NCBI RefSeq assembly: GCF_003399645.1
Contig: NZ_NBXD01000019.1
Location: forward strand, 1 to 64,000
Source of the DNA: Subtercola boreus
Lineage (GTDB): Bacteria; Actinomycetota; Actinomycetes; Actinomycetales; Microbacteriaceae
Reading direction: 5' to 3'
Length of the DNA stretch: 64,000 bases
Each line of letters starts with the position of its first letter. Within the stretch, counting starts at the first letter, position 1. The position numbers and the translations under genes were made by a program. Below the pieces are notes generated by a model that saw nothing but the letters and a program-made list of their open reading frames with translations, made no database searches and was not told the DNA's origin. Shown in pieces: positions 45,113 to 54,007 of this stretch.

Positions 45113-46453
45113 CTACCCAAAGAGGTTCACCGGGTTCACGATGTCGGCGTACACCAGCAGCGCACTGAGCCCGCCGAGGAAGATGACGACCACGAACGTG
45201 AGCGGCATGAGCTTGGCCGTGTCGACCGGTCCCGGGTTGGGCCGCTTGAACAGTTTCGCAAGCTGGCGGCGCAGGCCTTCCCAGAGCGCTCCGATGATGT
45301 GGCCGCCGTCGAGCGGCATCAGCGGCACGAGGTTGATCACGAACAGCCCGATGTTGACCGACCCGAGCAGCCCGACCAGTGTCGCGACCTTGCTGGCGAG
45401 CGGGATGTCGATGGTCGCGATCTCCCCCGCCACCCGGCCGACCCCGACCACGCTGATCGGCCCGTTGGCGTCGCGGGTGCCTCCGCCGAACGCGGCGTCG
45501 GCGACTCCGACGATGCGGGCCGGCAGGTTGAAGATGGTGTTCGCGACGCCGCCGATGTTCTCGCCGACGAAAGGGAGCACCGCGGTCAGCGGCTGCGGCT
45601 GCAACTCGGTCGCGTAGCCGATGCCCACGAAACCGACGTCTTCGGTGACAGCGGCACCACTCGCATCCGTCTTGGCGACCGACTGCCCGTTCACCACCTC
45701 GGTGACCGCGCGCTCGGTGAGCAGGGGCGTGACGCTGAGCGTCTGCTCGCCGCCGTCCCGCGCGACGACGACCGAGAGGGCGACCCCCGGCGACTGCCGG
45801 ATGATCGCGGTCGCCTGGTCCCAGGTCGAGATGGCCTGGCCGTCGACACTCACGATGCGGTCCCCCGGCAGGATGCCCGCCGCACTGCCCGGCGACACCG
45901 GATCGCTCGCGGCGCACGTCGTACTCGTGCTTCCCGCCGGTTGAACGCACGAGCTGACACTGCCGATGGTCGTGCTGGGACCGGCGAGGCCGAAGCCGCA
46001 GAGCACGATGGCGAAGAAGACGATTCCGAGCAGGAGATTCATGGTCGGCCCGCCGAGCATGATGATCACGCGCTTGTAGATGGGTAGCCGATAGAAGGAG
46101 CGGCCGTCGTCGTCGCCGATCGTCTCGAGGCTGGCCTTGCGGGCATCCTGGATCAGCGTCTGGAAGAAGCCCGTCGTCGCTCGACGCGCCTTTCCGCCCT
46201 CCTTCTGCGGCGGGAACATTCCGATCATCGAGATGTAGCCGCCGAACGGAATCAGTTTGACGCCGTACTCGGTCTCACCCTTCCGTCTGGAGAAGACGGT
46301 GGGCCCGAAACCGACCATGTACTGCGTGACCTTGACGCCGAAGAGCTTGGCGGGCACGAGGTGCCCCACCTCGTGCAGGGCGATCGAGATCGCGAGGCCG
46401 AGCGCGACGATGACCACACCGACGATGTAGAGGAGCACGTTATCCACCTGCAC
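45113..46453 (-). CDS. rseP: Site-2 membrane metalloprotease (RseP/Rip1 type)
   Basis: An M50 intramembrane zinc protease that cuts anti-sigma factors or other membrane substrates. HEVGH (27-31) is in the first helix and PLDGGH supplies the third zinc ligand near the C-terminus. A PDZ domain (SAAGILPGDRIVSVDGQAISTWDQATAIIRQSPG) lies between. 446 aa, four membrane segments. GTG start. It follows ispC by about 80 bp, the order found in mycobacteria (dxr-rip1-gcpE). Confidence 0.93.
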   Translation of the reverse strand: MQVDNVLLYIVGVVIVALGLAISIALHEVGHLVPAKLFGVKVTQYMVGFGPTVFSRRKGETEYGVKLIPFGGYISMIGMFPPQKEGGKARRATTGFFQTLIQDARKASLETIGDDDGRSFYRLPIYKRVIIMLGGPTMNLLLGIVFFAIVLCGFGLAGPSTTIGSVSSCVQPAGSTSTTCAASDPVSPGSAAGILPGDRIVSVDGQAISTWDQATAIIRQSPGVALSVVVARDGGEQTLSVTPLLTERAVTEVVNGQSVAKTDASGAAVTEDVGFVGIGYATELQPQPLTAVLPFVGENIGGVANTIFNLPARIVGVADAAFGGGTRDANGPISVVGVGRVAGEIATIDIPLASKVATLVGLLGSVNIGLFVINLVPLMPLDGGHIIGALWEGLRRQLAKLFKRPNPGPVDTAKLMPLTFVVVIFLGGLSALLVYADIVNPVNLFG

Positions 46454-46535
46454 ACGATAGCCCCCGGCAGAAGGTCGGCGCTGGGCAGGGGCTGAATGCG
46501 CCCCTCGAAGTCACCCAGCGCTCAGGATGCCCGGC

Positions 46536-47630
46536 TCACGCCCTGCCGATCAACCGGTCGGCCTCGCGCCTGGCCCAGAGCTCGGCCTCGAACAGCGACT
46601 CTCGGGTCAGCTCACCGTCGTCCGGCTCGTGCTGCTGCAGAACATCCTGGATCGTCTCGACGATGCCGAGAAACCCGATGCGCCCGTCGTGGAAGGCCGC
46701 CACGGCCTGCTCGTTCGCCGCGTTGAACACAGCGGGCGCCGTGCCGCCGGCGCGCCCGACCTGCTTCGCCAGTTCGACCGCCGGGAAGGCCTCGGTGTCG
46801 AGGGGTTCGAAGGTCCACGAGTGCGCGGTCGACCAGTCCAGCGGCGCACCGACCCCCGCAACGCGGTGCGGCCAGTCGAGACCGAGCGAGATCGGCAGCC
46901 GCATGTCGGGCGGCGAGGCCTGCGCGAGGGTCGAGCCGTCGATGAACTCCACCATCGAGTGGATGACGGACTGCGGATGCACGGTCACCGCGATACGCGA
47001 ATACGGCACATCGAACAGCAGGTGCGCCTCGATCACCTCGAGGCCCTTGTTCACCAGCGTCGCGGAGTTCGTCGTGACGACGAGCCCCATGTCCCAGGTC
47101 GGATGCGCGAGGGCCTCCCGCGGGGTCACCTTCACCAGCGAGGCGCGCGTGCGCCCGCGGAACGGCCCGCCCGAGGCGGTGAGCACGAGCCGGTCGACCT
47201 CGGCCGCCGTGCCCGAGCGCAGCGCCTGCGCGATCGCGGAGTGCTCGGAGTCGACCGGCACGATCTGGCCGGGAGCGGCAATGCCCCGAACGAGCTCGCC
47301 GCCCACGATCAGGCTCTCCTTGTTCGCGAGCGCCAGGGTGCGACCGGTCTCGAGCGCGGCGAGGGTCGGGCCGAGTCCGACGGAACCCGTGATGCCGTTC
47401 AGCACGACGTCGGCCTCGACGCCCCGCACGAGCTGTTCGGCCTCGTCGGCGCCCAGGGCGGTGTCGGTCACGCCGAATTCGGTGGCCTGGGCATCCATTG
47501 CCGCCCGGTTCGTCCCCGCGGCGAGCCCAACGACGTCGAAGCGCTCGGGGTTCGCCCGGATGACGTCGAGCGCCTGCACGCCGATCGAACCGGTGGAGCC
47601 GAGGATGATGACGCGACGCACGGTACTCAC
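46536..47630 (-). CDS. ispC: 1-deoxy-D-xylulose-5-phosphate reductoisomerase
   Basis: IspC (Dxr) converts DXP to MEP with NADPH. The N-terminus has the NADPH loop [29 protein letters not shown] and [13 protein letters not shown] hold metal/substrate residues, and [10 protein letters not shown] is the flexible loop motif. 364 aa, slightly shorter than the E. coli enzyme, as in other actinobacteria. GTG start overlapping the lipoprotein stop as GTGA. Confidence 0.95.
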   Translation of the reverse strand: MSTVRRVIILGSTGSIGVQALDVIRANPERFDVVGLAAGTNRAAMDAQATEFGVTDTALGADEAEQLVRGVEADVVLNGITGSVGLGPTLAALETGRTLALANKESLIVGGELVRGIAAPGQIVPVDSEHSAIAQALRSGTAAEVDRLVLTASGGPFRGRTRASLVKVTPREALAHPTWDMGLVVTTNSATLVNKGLEVIEAHLLFDVPYSRIAVTVHPQSVIHSMVEFIDGSTLAQASPPDMRLPISLGLDWPHRVAGVGAPLDWSTAHSWTFEPLDTEAFPAVELAKQVGRAGGTAPAVFNAANEQAVAAFHDGRIGFLGIVETIQDVLQQHEPDDGELTRESLFEAELWARREADRLIGRA

Positions 47631-48214
47631 TCCCCCGTCGTGGTGCCGGTCGTGGCGGTGGGCGTCGGTGCCGGACCGACGTCTTTCACATCGACCACGA
47701 AGACGAGCGCGTCGGCCGGTGTGACGCCGAGCGCGGCGTTGCCGTCGGAACCGTACGCATCACCGGGCGGCACGACCACGACGACCCGCGAGCCGACGGC
47801 CGAGCACGCGACGGCCTTGACGAGCCCCGGGAGGAACTGTGACTCGTCGACGATGATGGGCAGCGCCTGGCCGCCGGCGTCGAGCGTGCTGAACAGCTGC
47901 GCACCGGTTGTGGCGTTGTAGAGCGTGAAGTCGACGGTGGCCTGGGCCCCGGATGTCGCGACAGCCCCGGTCCCGGTGATGACCACCGATCGCTCGGTGA
48001 TGTCGCTCGTCACGGGCGTGGCGAACGTCGTGGTGGGCGCCGTGTCGAAGTCTCCGCTGACCGACACGGAGTCGGAGGCGGGCCCGGGAGCCGTGAAACT
48101 GCAGTCGACGCTCGCGCTCGGAGCGGGCTCGGGTGACCCGGAGCAGCCGGCGAGCGCCATCACCAGAGCGATCGAGGCAGCAGAGGCGGCGACCAGGGCG
48201 GCGGGAGTACGCAT
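47627..48214 (-). CDS. FKBP-like peptidyl-prolyl isomerase lipoprotein
   Basis: 195 aa with a lipoprotein signal (ALVMALAGC lipobox). The mature part carries one FKBP-like domain: [60 protein letters not shown] and a closing VDVKDV strand, followed by a Thr/Pro tail. The aromatic active-site residues of true FKBPs are only partly kept, so isomerase activity is uncertain. It is anchored outside the cytoplasmic membrane and is translationally coupled to ispC. A TAGAAC hexamer lies 6 nt before the ATG. Confidence 0.8.
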   Translation of the reverse strand: MRTPAALVAASAASIALVMALAGCSGSPEPAPSASVDCSFTAPGPASDSVSVSGDFDTAPTTTFATPVTSDITERSVVITGTGAVATSGAQATVDFTLYNATTGAQLFSTLDAGGQALPIIVDESQFLPGLVKAVACSAVGSRVVVVVPPGDAYGSDGNAALGVTPADALVFVVDVKDVGPAPTPTATTGTTTGE

Positions 48215-48220
48215 GCCACA

Positions 48221-48226
48221 GTTCTA
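48221..48226 (-). promoter_or_regulatory. Weak -10-like TAGAAC before the lipoprotein gene
   Basis: TAGAAC on the minus strand, 6 nt before the ATG at 48214; it lacks the final T of the consensus. Confidence 0.3.
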
Positions 48227-48273
48227 CAGGATCAAGCTGTCCCGAGCTGGCAGGTTGACGAATGCTCTGCTGT

Positions 48274-48298
48274 GTGGCGGGGCGCGCCGCCCCGCCAC
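48274..48298. promoter_or_regulatory. Strong GC hairpin in the divergent region upstream of the NRPS
   Basis: An 11-bp perfect stem (GTGGCGGGGCG pairing with CGCCCCGCCAC) around a 3-nt loop. It lies 11 bp before a TAGACT hexamer (48310-48315) that could be the -10 of the NRPS gene, so it occupies the -35 region and could be a regulator site. Confidence 0.5.
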
Positions 48299-48389
48299 CG
48301 CTCTGCACCTAGACTGGCGGCCGGTTTACCTCCGTGTCACCGGTGCCCGCTACACTCCGAGGCACTCTCAGACAGAACAGGAATCCGGC

Positions 48390-51300
48390 ATGACTCCCCC
48401 CGCAGACGGCATCCTCTCGGCCGGGCCCACGCCGGATGCGCGCACGCTGGTCGACATCCTGCACGCGAGCGCCGTCTCGAACCCGCAGGCCTCTGCGCTG
48501 GCCGACACGGGCGGAACGCTGAGCTACCGCGAGCTGCTGCGGGAGGTCAACCGTGCGGCGGCGCGGCTGGCCGAGGCGGGTGTTCGACCGGGCGACCGGG
48601 TGGGCATCCGCATCCCGTCGGGCACCCGCACGCTCTACATCGGCATTCTGGCGACGCTGGTGGCGGGGGCGGCGTACGTTCCGGTCGATGCCGACGACCC
48701 TGACGAGCGTGCCGCGCTGGTGTTCGGCGAGGCGGCCGTGGTGGGCGTGATCGGGGTCGACGGCGAGCTGGTGCTGCGGGAGACAGCGGTGCCGCCGGGG
48801 CGCGGTGCGGGTGCTGCGGCGACCGCTCCTGCGGATGCTGCGGCGGGTGCTCCGGATGCTGCCGCCCCCGAGCATCCTGGGGCCGCGGCCGGCGCGCACC
48901 CGTCGACCGCCGGCATCGCGACCCTCGGCTCGGCGACCGGCACCCTGCCCGTGGTGGGTGGCCCCACCCCCGACCTCGACGCCTGGATCATCTTCACCTC
49001 GGGGTCGACGGGCACCCCGAAGGGCGTCGCCGTCACGCACCGCTCGGCGGCCGCCTTCGTCGATGCCGAGGCGCGCCTCTTCCTGCAGGGCGATCCCATC
49101 GGCCCCGGTGACCGGGTGCTCGCCGGTCTCTCCGTCGCGTTCGACGCCTCCTGCGAGGAGATGTGGCTCGCCTGGCGGCACGGCGCGTGCCTCGTGCCGG
49201 CGCCCCGGTCGCTCGTGCGCTCGGGCGTCGACCTCGGGCCGTGGCTGATCGCGCACGGCGTCACGATCGTGTCGACGGTTCCCACTCTCGCCGCGCTCTG
49301 GCCGCTGGAGTCGCTCGAGCTCGTGCGCCTGCTCATCTTCGGCGGCGAGGCCTGCCCACCCGAGCTCGTCGCCCGGCTCGCGGTCGACGGCCGGGAGGTG
49401 TGGAACACCTACGGCCCCACCGAGGCGACGGTGGTCGCGTGCGGCGCCCAGCTCGACGGGGTCGGCCCGGTGCGCATCGGCCTCCCGCTCGACGGTTGGC
49501 TGCTCGCCGTGGTCGATGACCGCGGGCACCCGGTCGCCGAGGGCGAGACCGGCGAGCTCATCATCGGCGGTGTCGGGCTGGCGCGGTACCTCGACGCGGC
49601 GAAGGACGCCGAGAAGTATGCCCCGATGCCGACCCTCGGCTGGACGCGCGCCTACCGCAGCGGCGACCTCGTCGTGTTCGACCGTGCCGGTCTGCTGTTC
49701 CAGGGACGCGCCGACGACCAGGTCAAGCTCGGCGGTCGGCGCATCGAGCTCGGCGAGGTCGAGGCGGCCATCCAGGCACTGCCGGGTGTCGCCGGGGCGG
49801 CTGCTGTCGTGCAGCGCACCGCCGCCGGCAACCAGGTGCTCGTGGGGTACCTGGCGCTCAGCGACACGGGTGGCGGTGCGACCGAGGGCGGCGCGGGCGG
49901 CGCGGGCGGTGCGAGCGGTGCGGGCGCCTCCCGCACCGCCTTCGACACGGGCTCCGCGATCCAGGCGCTGCGGGAGACGCTCCCGGCTGCCCTCATCCCG
50001 CTGCTGGCGGTCGTCGATTCGCTGCCCACACGCACCTCCGGCAAGGTCGACAAGGCGGCGCTGCCCTGGCCGCTCCCGGCCGCGGCCGCCCATGCCGCTG
50101 CCGACGCGTCGACGGCCGACGCGACATCCGGAGCCGGCGCTGGCGCGAAGAAGGGCGGCTCGGGCGCCCTCAGCGACACCGCGCTCTGGATCGCCGGGCA
50201 CTTCACCGCCATTCTCGGCGCCCCCGTCACCGGTCCCGACGACGACTTCTTCGCGTTCGGCGGCGGCAGCCTGTCGGCAGCGCAACTCGTGTCGGTCATC
50301 CGCACCCGGTTCCCCGAGACCACGGTGGCCGACATCTACGATCACCCGCGCATCGGCGCCCTGGCGACCGAGCTGGATGCCCGCGCACCCGTCACCACGG
50401 TGTCGCGCCCGCCCGTGCTGCCCACCCCGGCGAAGACCCAGCTCGCGCAGACGCTCCTCGGCATCCCGCTCTACGTGCTCGTCGGCCTGCGCTGGCTGGT
50501 CTACGTGCTCGCCGCCAACAACGTTCTGCAGCTGTTCGAAGTGTTCCCGTGGGCGCCGACGGTGTCGTGGTGGTGGCTGCTCGTCGGATTCGTCGTGCTC
50601 ATCACCCCCTTCGGGCGCATGGCGATCTCGGTGGCGTCGGCGCGGGCGCTGCTGGCCGGCGTCGAACCCGGGGAGTACCCCCGGGGCGGCAGCGTGCACG
50701 TGCGGCTCTGGCTGGCCGAGCAGATCGCGCAGCTCGTGGGCGCCACGAACCTCGCCGGTGCGCCCTGGATCATCACCTACGCCCGCGCACTCGGCGCCAA
50801 GATCGCCCCCGGCGTCGATCTGCACACCCTCCCGCCCATCACCGGAATGCTGAAGATCGGCGCCCGCGCCTCGGTCGAGCCCGAGGTCGACGTGTCGGGC
50901 TACTGGATCGATGGCGATGTCCTGCGTCTCGGCTCCGTGCAGATCGGGGCGGATGCGGCCGTCGGCGCCCGCAGTACTCTCCTCCCCGGTACACGCATCG
51001 GGCGCCGCGCCGAGATCGCACCGGGGTCCTCCGTCGCGGGCAGGGTGCCCGCGGGACAACTCTGGGCCGGCTCCCCCGCCGAGCGCCGTGGCAAGGCGCA
51101 CCCCGACTGGCCCGACCAGCGCCCGCCCCGCAACGCCCGCTGGCTCGTCGCGTTCGCCCTCGGATCTGTCGCACTCTCGCTGCTCCCCGTCGTCTCGGTG
51201 CTCGCCGGCGCCGCGGTCGTGGGCTGGTCGCTGGGGCTGGGCTTCGGCGCCGCCTCCGCCGCTGGTTCTGCCGCCGGCTCCGCCGCTGCTTCCGCCGCAG

Positions 51301-52637
51301 GTACGGCCGCCGTAGACACCGCTGCTGTGGCCCTCCCCGCGGTGGCCTCGGCTCTCCCCACCCTCGGCGACGCTGCCCTGCGGGCCCTGGCCGCCATCCC
51401 GCTCGCCACCCTCGCCGCGGGAATCGTGTACGCCGGCCTCACCGTCATCGCTGCCCGCCTGCTCGGCCTCGGCCTCCGCCCCGGCAGCTATCCCGTGCGC
51501 AGCCGCATCGGCTGGCAGGTCTGGGCCACCGAACGCCTCCTCGATGCGGCGAGAACCGTGCTCTTCCCCTTCTACGCGAGTCTGTTCACGCCCGTCTGGC
51601 TCCGAATGCTCGGGGCCACGGTCGGTAAGAACGTCGAAGCCTCGACGGTGCTCCTCCTGCCCCGCATGACGACCATCGCCGACCAGGCCTTCCTCGCCGA
51701 CGACACCATGGTCGCCTCTTACGAGCTCGGCGGCGGGTGGCTGCGCATCGGCGAGGCGAAGGTCGGCAAGCGCGCCTTCCTCGGCAACAGCGGTATGACC
51801 GGCCCGGGTCGCTCCGTGCCCCGCAACGGTCTTGTCGCCGTGCTCAGCGCCACACCCAAGAAGGCCAAGAGCGGGTCGTCATGGCTCGGCAACCCGCCCG
51901 TGCGCCTGCGTCGTCAGGTCACCGAGTTCGACGAGGGCCGCACCTTCCGGCCCTCCGGCCGGCTGAAGCTCGCCCGAGCGCTCTGGGAGCTCGGCCGCAT
52001 CGTGCCCGTGATGATCAGCATCGCGATCGGGCTCGGTATCGCCGTGCTGCTCGAACTGCTGCTCGGCACCCTCGGCCTCGGCTGGACGATCGTGCTCTCC
52101 GGTGCCGTGATGCTCGCCGGCGGAGCGGTCGCGGCTGTGGTCACAACCGCAGCGAAATGGGCACTCGTCGGGCGCATCCGTCAAGGGGAGCATCCACTCT
52201 GGTCGTCGTTCGTCTGGCGCAACGAGGTGTCGGATACCTTTGTGGAGATGGTTGCCGCCCCGTGGTTCGCAAATGCCGCATCCGGCACGCCCGCCCTGGC
52301 GTGGTGGCTGCGCTCCATCGGGGCGACGATCGGCCGCGGCGCGTGGATCGAGACCTACTGGCTGCCCGAGGCCGACCTGATCTCGATCGGGGCGGGCGCC
52401 ACCGTGAACAGAGGGGTCGTCGTGCAGACCCATCTCTTCCACGACCGCGTGATGAGCCTGGACAGCGTGGCGCTCGACGACGGAGCGACGATCGGGCCGC
52501 ACGGCGTCATCCTTCCCGCTGCCTCCATCGGAGTCGACGCCACCGTCGGCCCGGCCTCACTCGTGATGCGCGGCGAGCACGTGCCCCGGGGTTCGCGCTG
52601 GGCGGGCAATCCGATCGCGCCCTGGGCAGGTGCCTGA
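48390..52637 (+). CDS. Pls/PosA family membrane non-ribosomal peptide synthetase
   Basis: 1415 aa. An adenylation domain (IIFTSGSTGTPKGVAVTHRS; FDASCEEMW; NTYGPTEATV; YRSGDLVVFDRAGLLFQGRADDQVKLGGRRIELGEVE) is followed by a carrier domain with the phosphopantetheine Ser in FFAFGGGSLSAAQ (near 626). Next come about six membrane helices interleaved with three left-handed beta-helix (hexapeptide) segments near 820-900, 1080-1150 and 1310-1415. There is no condensation or thioesterase domain. This is the layout of epsilon-poly-lysine synthetase and its relatives, which make amino-acid homopolymers at the membrane. Which amino acid is used is unknown. ATG 48390 with AGGA upstream; the frame before it is not coding. 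Confidence 0.9.
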   Translation: MTPPADGILSAGPTPDARTLVDILHASAVSNPQASALADTGGTLSYRELLREVNRAAARLAEAGVRPGDRVGIRIPSGTRTLYIGILATLVAGAAYVPVDADDPDERAALVFGEAAVVGVIGVDGELVLRETAVPPGRGAGAAATAPADAAAGAPDAAAPEHPGAAAGAHPSTAGIATLGSATGTLPVVGGPTPDLDAWIIFTSGSTGTPKGVAVTHRSAAAFVDAEARLFLQGDPIGPGDRVLAGLSVAFDASCEEMWLAWRHGACLVPAPRSLVRSGVDLGPWLIAHGVTIVSTVPTLAALWPLESLELVRLLIFGGEACPPELVARLAVDGREVWNTYGPTEATVVACGAQLDGVGPVRIGLPLDGWLLAVVDDRGHPVAEGETGELIIGGVGLARYLDAAKDAEKYAPMPTLGWTRAYRSGDLVVFDRAGLLFQGRADDQVKLGGRRIELGEVEAAIQALPGVAGAAAVVQRTAAGNQVLVGYLALSDTGGGATEGGAGGAGGASGAGASRTAFDTGSAIQALRETLPAALIPLLAVVDSLPTRTSGKVDKAALPWPLPAAAAHAAADASTADATSGAGAGAKKGGSGALSDTALWIAGHFTAILGAPVTGPDDDFFAFGGGSLSAAQLVSVIRTRFPETTVADIYDHPRIGALATELDARAPVTTVSRPPVLPTPAKTQLAQTLLGIPLYVLVGLRWLVYVLAANNVLQLFEVFPWAPTVSWWWLLVGFVVLITPFGRMAISVASARALLAGVEPGEYPRGGSVHVRLWLAEQIAQLVGATNLAGAPWIITYARALGAKIAPGVDLHTLPPITGMLKIGARASVEPEVDVSGYWIDGDVLRLGSVQIGADAAVGARSTLLPGTRIGRRAEIAPGSSVAGRVPAGQLWAGSPAERRGKAHPDWPDQRPPRNARWLVAFALGSVALSLLPVVSVLAGAAVVGWSLGLGFGAASAAGSAAGSAAASAAGTAAVDTAAVALPAVASALPTLGDAALRALAAIPLATLAAGIVYAGLTVIAARLLGLGLRPGSYPVRSRIGWQVWATERLLDAARTVLFPFYASLFTPVWLRMLGATVGKNVEASTVLLLPRMTTIADQAFLADDTMVASYELGGGWLRIGEAKVGKRAFLGNSGMTGPGRSVPRNGLVAVLSATPKKAKSGSSWLGNPPVRLRRQVTEFDEGRTFRPSGRLKLARALWELGRIVPVMISIAIGLGIAVLLELLLGTLGLGWTIVLSGAVMLAGGAVAAVVTTAAKWALVGRIRQGEHPLWSSFVWRNEVSDTFVEMVAAPWFANAASGTPALAWWLRSIGATIGRGAWIETYWLPEADLISIGAGATVNRGVVVQTHLFHDRVMSLDSVALDDGATIGPHGVILPAASIGVDATVGPASLVMRGEHVPRGSRWAGNPIAPWAGA

Positions 52638-53989
52638 TGGCCCGCCCCACCTCGACCGCCCTCGCGGCGGCGGGCGCCCGCTCGCTCGGCGACCCGTACC
52701 TGCCCACCAGCGGCAACGGCGGCTACACCGTGCTGCACTACGACCTCGATTGCGACTATCGCGTCTCGGGCAACCGGCTCTCCGCCACCGCCACCATCAC
52801 GGCGGTCGCGACACAGCGGCTCTCGAGCTTCAGCCTCGACTTCGCCGGTCTCGTCGCGAGCAAGGTCAGCGTCGACGGGCAGCGCTCGGCGAACCTCACC
52901 CAGACCGCGCGGAAGCTCGTGGTCACCCCGGTCACTGCACTGAACAAAGACGTACAGTTCACCATCGTCGTCAAATACGCCGGGCTGCCGAAGCCGGTGC
53001 GAAGCGCGTGGGGCGAGGTCGGCTGGGAAGAACTCACTGACGGCGTGATCGTGGCCGGCCAGCCCAGCGGGGCTCCGTCGTGGTTCCCCTGCAACGATCA
53101 TCCGTCGAACAAGGCGACCTACTCCATCGCGTTCGCTGTCGAGTCGGCCTACCGGGTGCTCTGCAACGGCAAATTGGTGAAGAGGACGCCGCGGGCCTCG
53201 CGAACCCGCTGGGAGTTCTGTTCGACCGAACCGATGGCGACCTACCTGGCGACCGTGCAGATCGGGCTCTACGAGACGATGCACGTGTCCCAGGAGGGCG
53301 TACCGCAGTATGTGCTGCTGCCCGAAGACCTGCGGTCGAACGCTCTGGCCGACTTCGAAGCCCAGGACCGCATGATGGCGCTGTTCGAGCGACTCTTCGG
53401 CCCGTATCCGTTCGCGGACTACACAGTGGTGGTCACCGACGACGAGCTCGAGATCCCCCTCGAGGCGCAGGGGCTCGCCATCTTCGGCCGCAACCACATC
53501 GACGGCGTCGGCGGCTCGGAACGCCTCATCGCGCACGAGCTGTCCCACCAGTGGTTCGGCAACTCGCTCACCGTCGGCCTCTGGAAGGACATCTGGCTGC
53601 AGGAGGGATTCGCCTGCTACGCCGAATGGCTCTGGTCGGAGGAGTCGGGCAACGCCACGGCCGATGAGTGCGCCTCGACGCACTGGGCGCGGGTCAACCG
53701 GCTGCCCAAAGACCTGATGATCAGCGACCCGGGTGCCGCGCGCATGTTCGACGACCGCCTCTACAAGCGCGGAGCCCTTGCGCTGCACGCCCTTCGCCGC
53801 ACGATCGGCGACGACACCTTCTTCGGGGTGCTGCGCGAGTGGACCGCGACGCACCACCACGGCACCATCTCGACACCCGAGTTCATCACGCTGGTCGAGC
53901 AGCACGCCGCCGTACCGGTGCGCGCCCTCTTCGCCGCCTGGCTCGACCAGCTCGCCCTCCCCAAACTCCCACGCCGCGCTCCGCGCTGA
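52637..53989 (+). CDS. M1 family zinc aminopeptidase
   Basis: 450 aa. The zinc site is complete: H300-E301-LSH304 followed by E323 (HELSHQWFGN to WLQEGF). The exopeptidase loop is EAQGLAIFG in place of the usual GAMEN. The catalytic Tyr may be in LYKRGALALHALR. The C-terminal helical domain of large M1 enzymes is absent, as in many actinobacterial homologues. Its ATG overlaps the NRPS stop (TGATG), so the two proteins are translated from one mRNA. This makes a role on the NRPS product plausible: membrane zinc aminopeptidases are known to degrade epsilon-poly-lysine in producing Streptomyces. Confidence 0.88.
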   Translation: MARPTSTALAAAGARSLGDPYLPTSGNGGYTVLHYDLDCDYRVSGNRLSATATITAVATQRLSSFSLDFAGLVASKVSVDGQRSANLTQTARKLVVTPVTALNKDVQFTIVVKYAGLPKPVRSAWGEVGWEELTDGVIVAGQPSGAPSWFPCNDHPSNKATYSIAFAVESAYRVLCNGKLVKRTPRASRTRWEFCSTEPMATYLATVQIGLYETMHVSQEGVPQYVLLPEDLRSNALADFEAQDRMMALFERLFGPYPFADYTVVVTDDELEIPLEAQGLAIFGRNHIDGVGGSERLIAHELSHQWFGNSLTVGLWKDIWLQEGFACYAEWLWSEESGNATADECASTHWARVNRLPKDLMISDPGAARMFDDRLYKRGALALHALRRTIGDDTFFGVLREWTATHHHGTISTPEFITLVEQHAAVPVRALFAAWLDQLALPKLPRRAPR

Positions 53990-54007
53990 ACCGCCGCACA
54001 GGCCGGG

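Noticed and set aside
42375-45617. 1080-aa plus-strand open frame across ispG and the kinase-like gene
   Set aside because: Spans three recognised genes on the opposite strand and has shadow composition.
46454-46459. TATCGT as leaderless -10 for rseP
   Set aside because: On the minus strand the hexamer touches the start codon (no gap), which does not fit the 6-7 nt spacing seen elsewhere.
48309-51101. 930-aa open frame antisense to the NRPS
   Set aside because: Extremely Arg/Asp/Gly-rich and fully covered by a well-recognised gene on the other strand; a codon-bias shadow.
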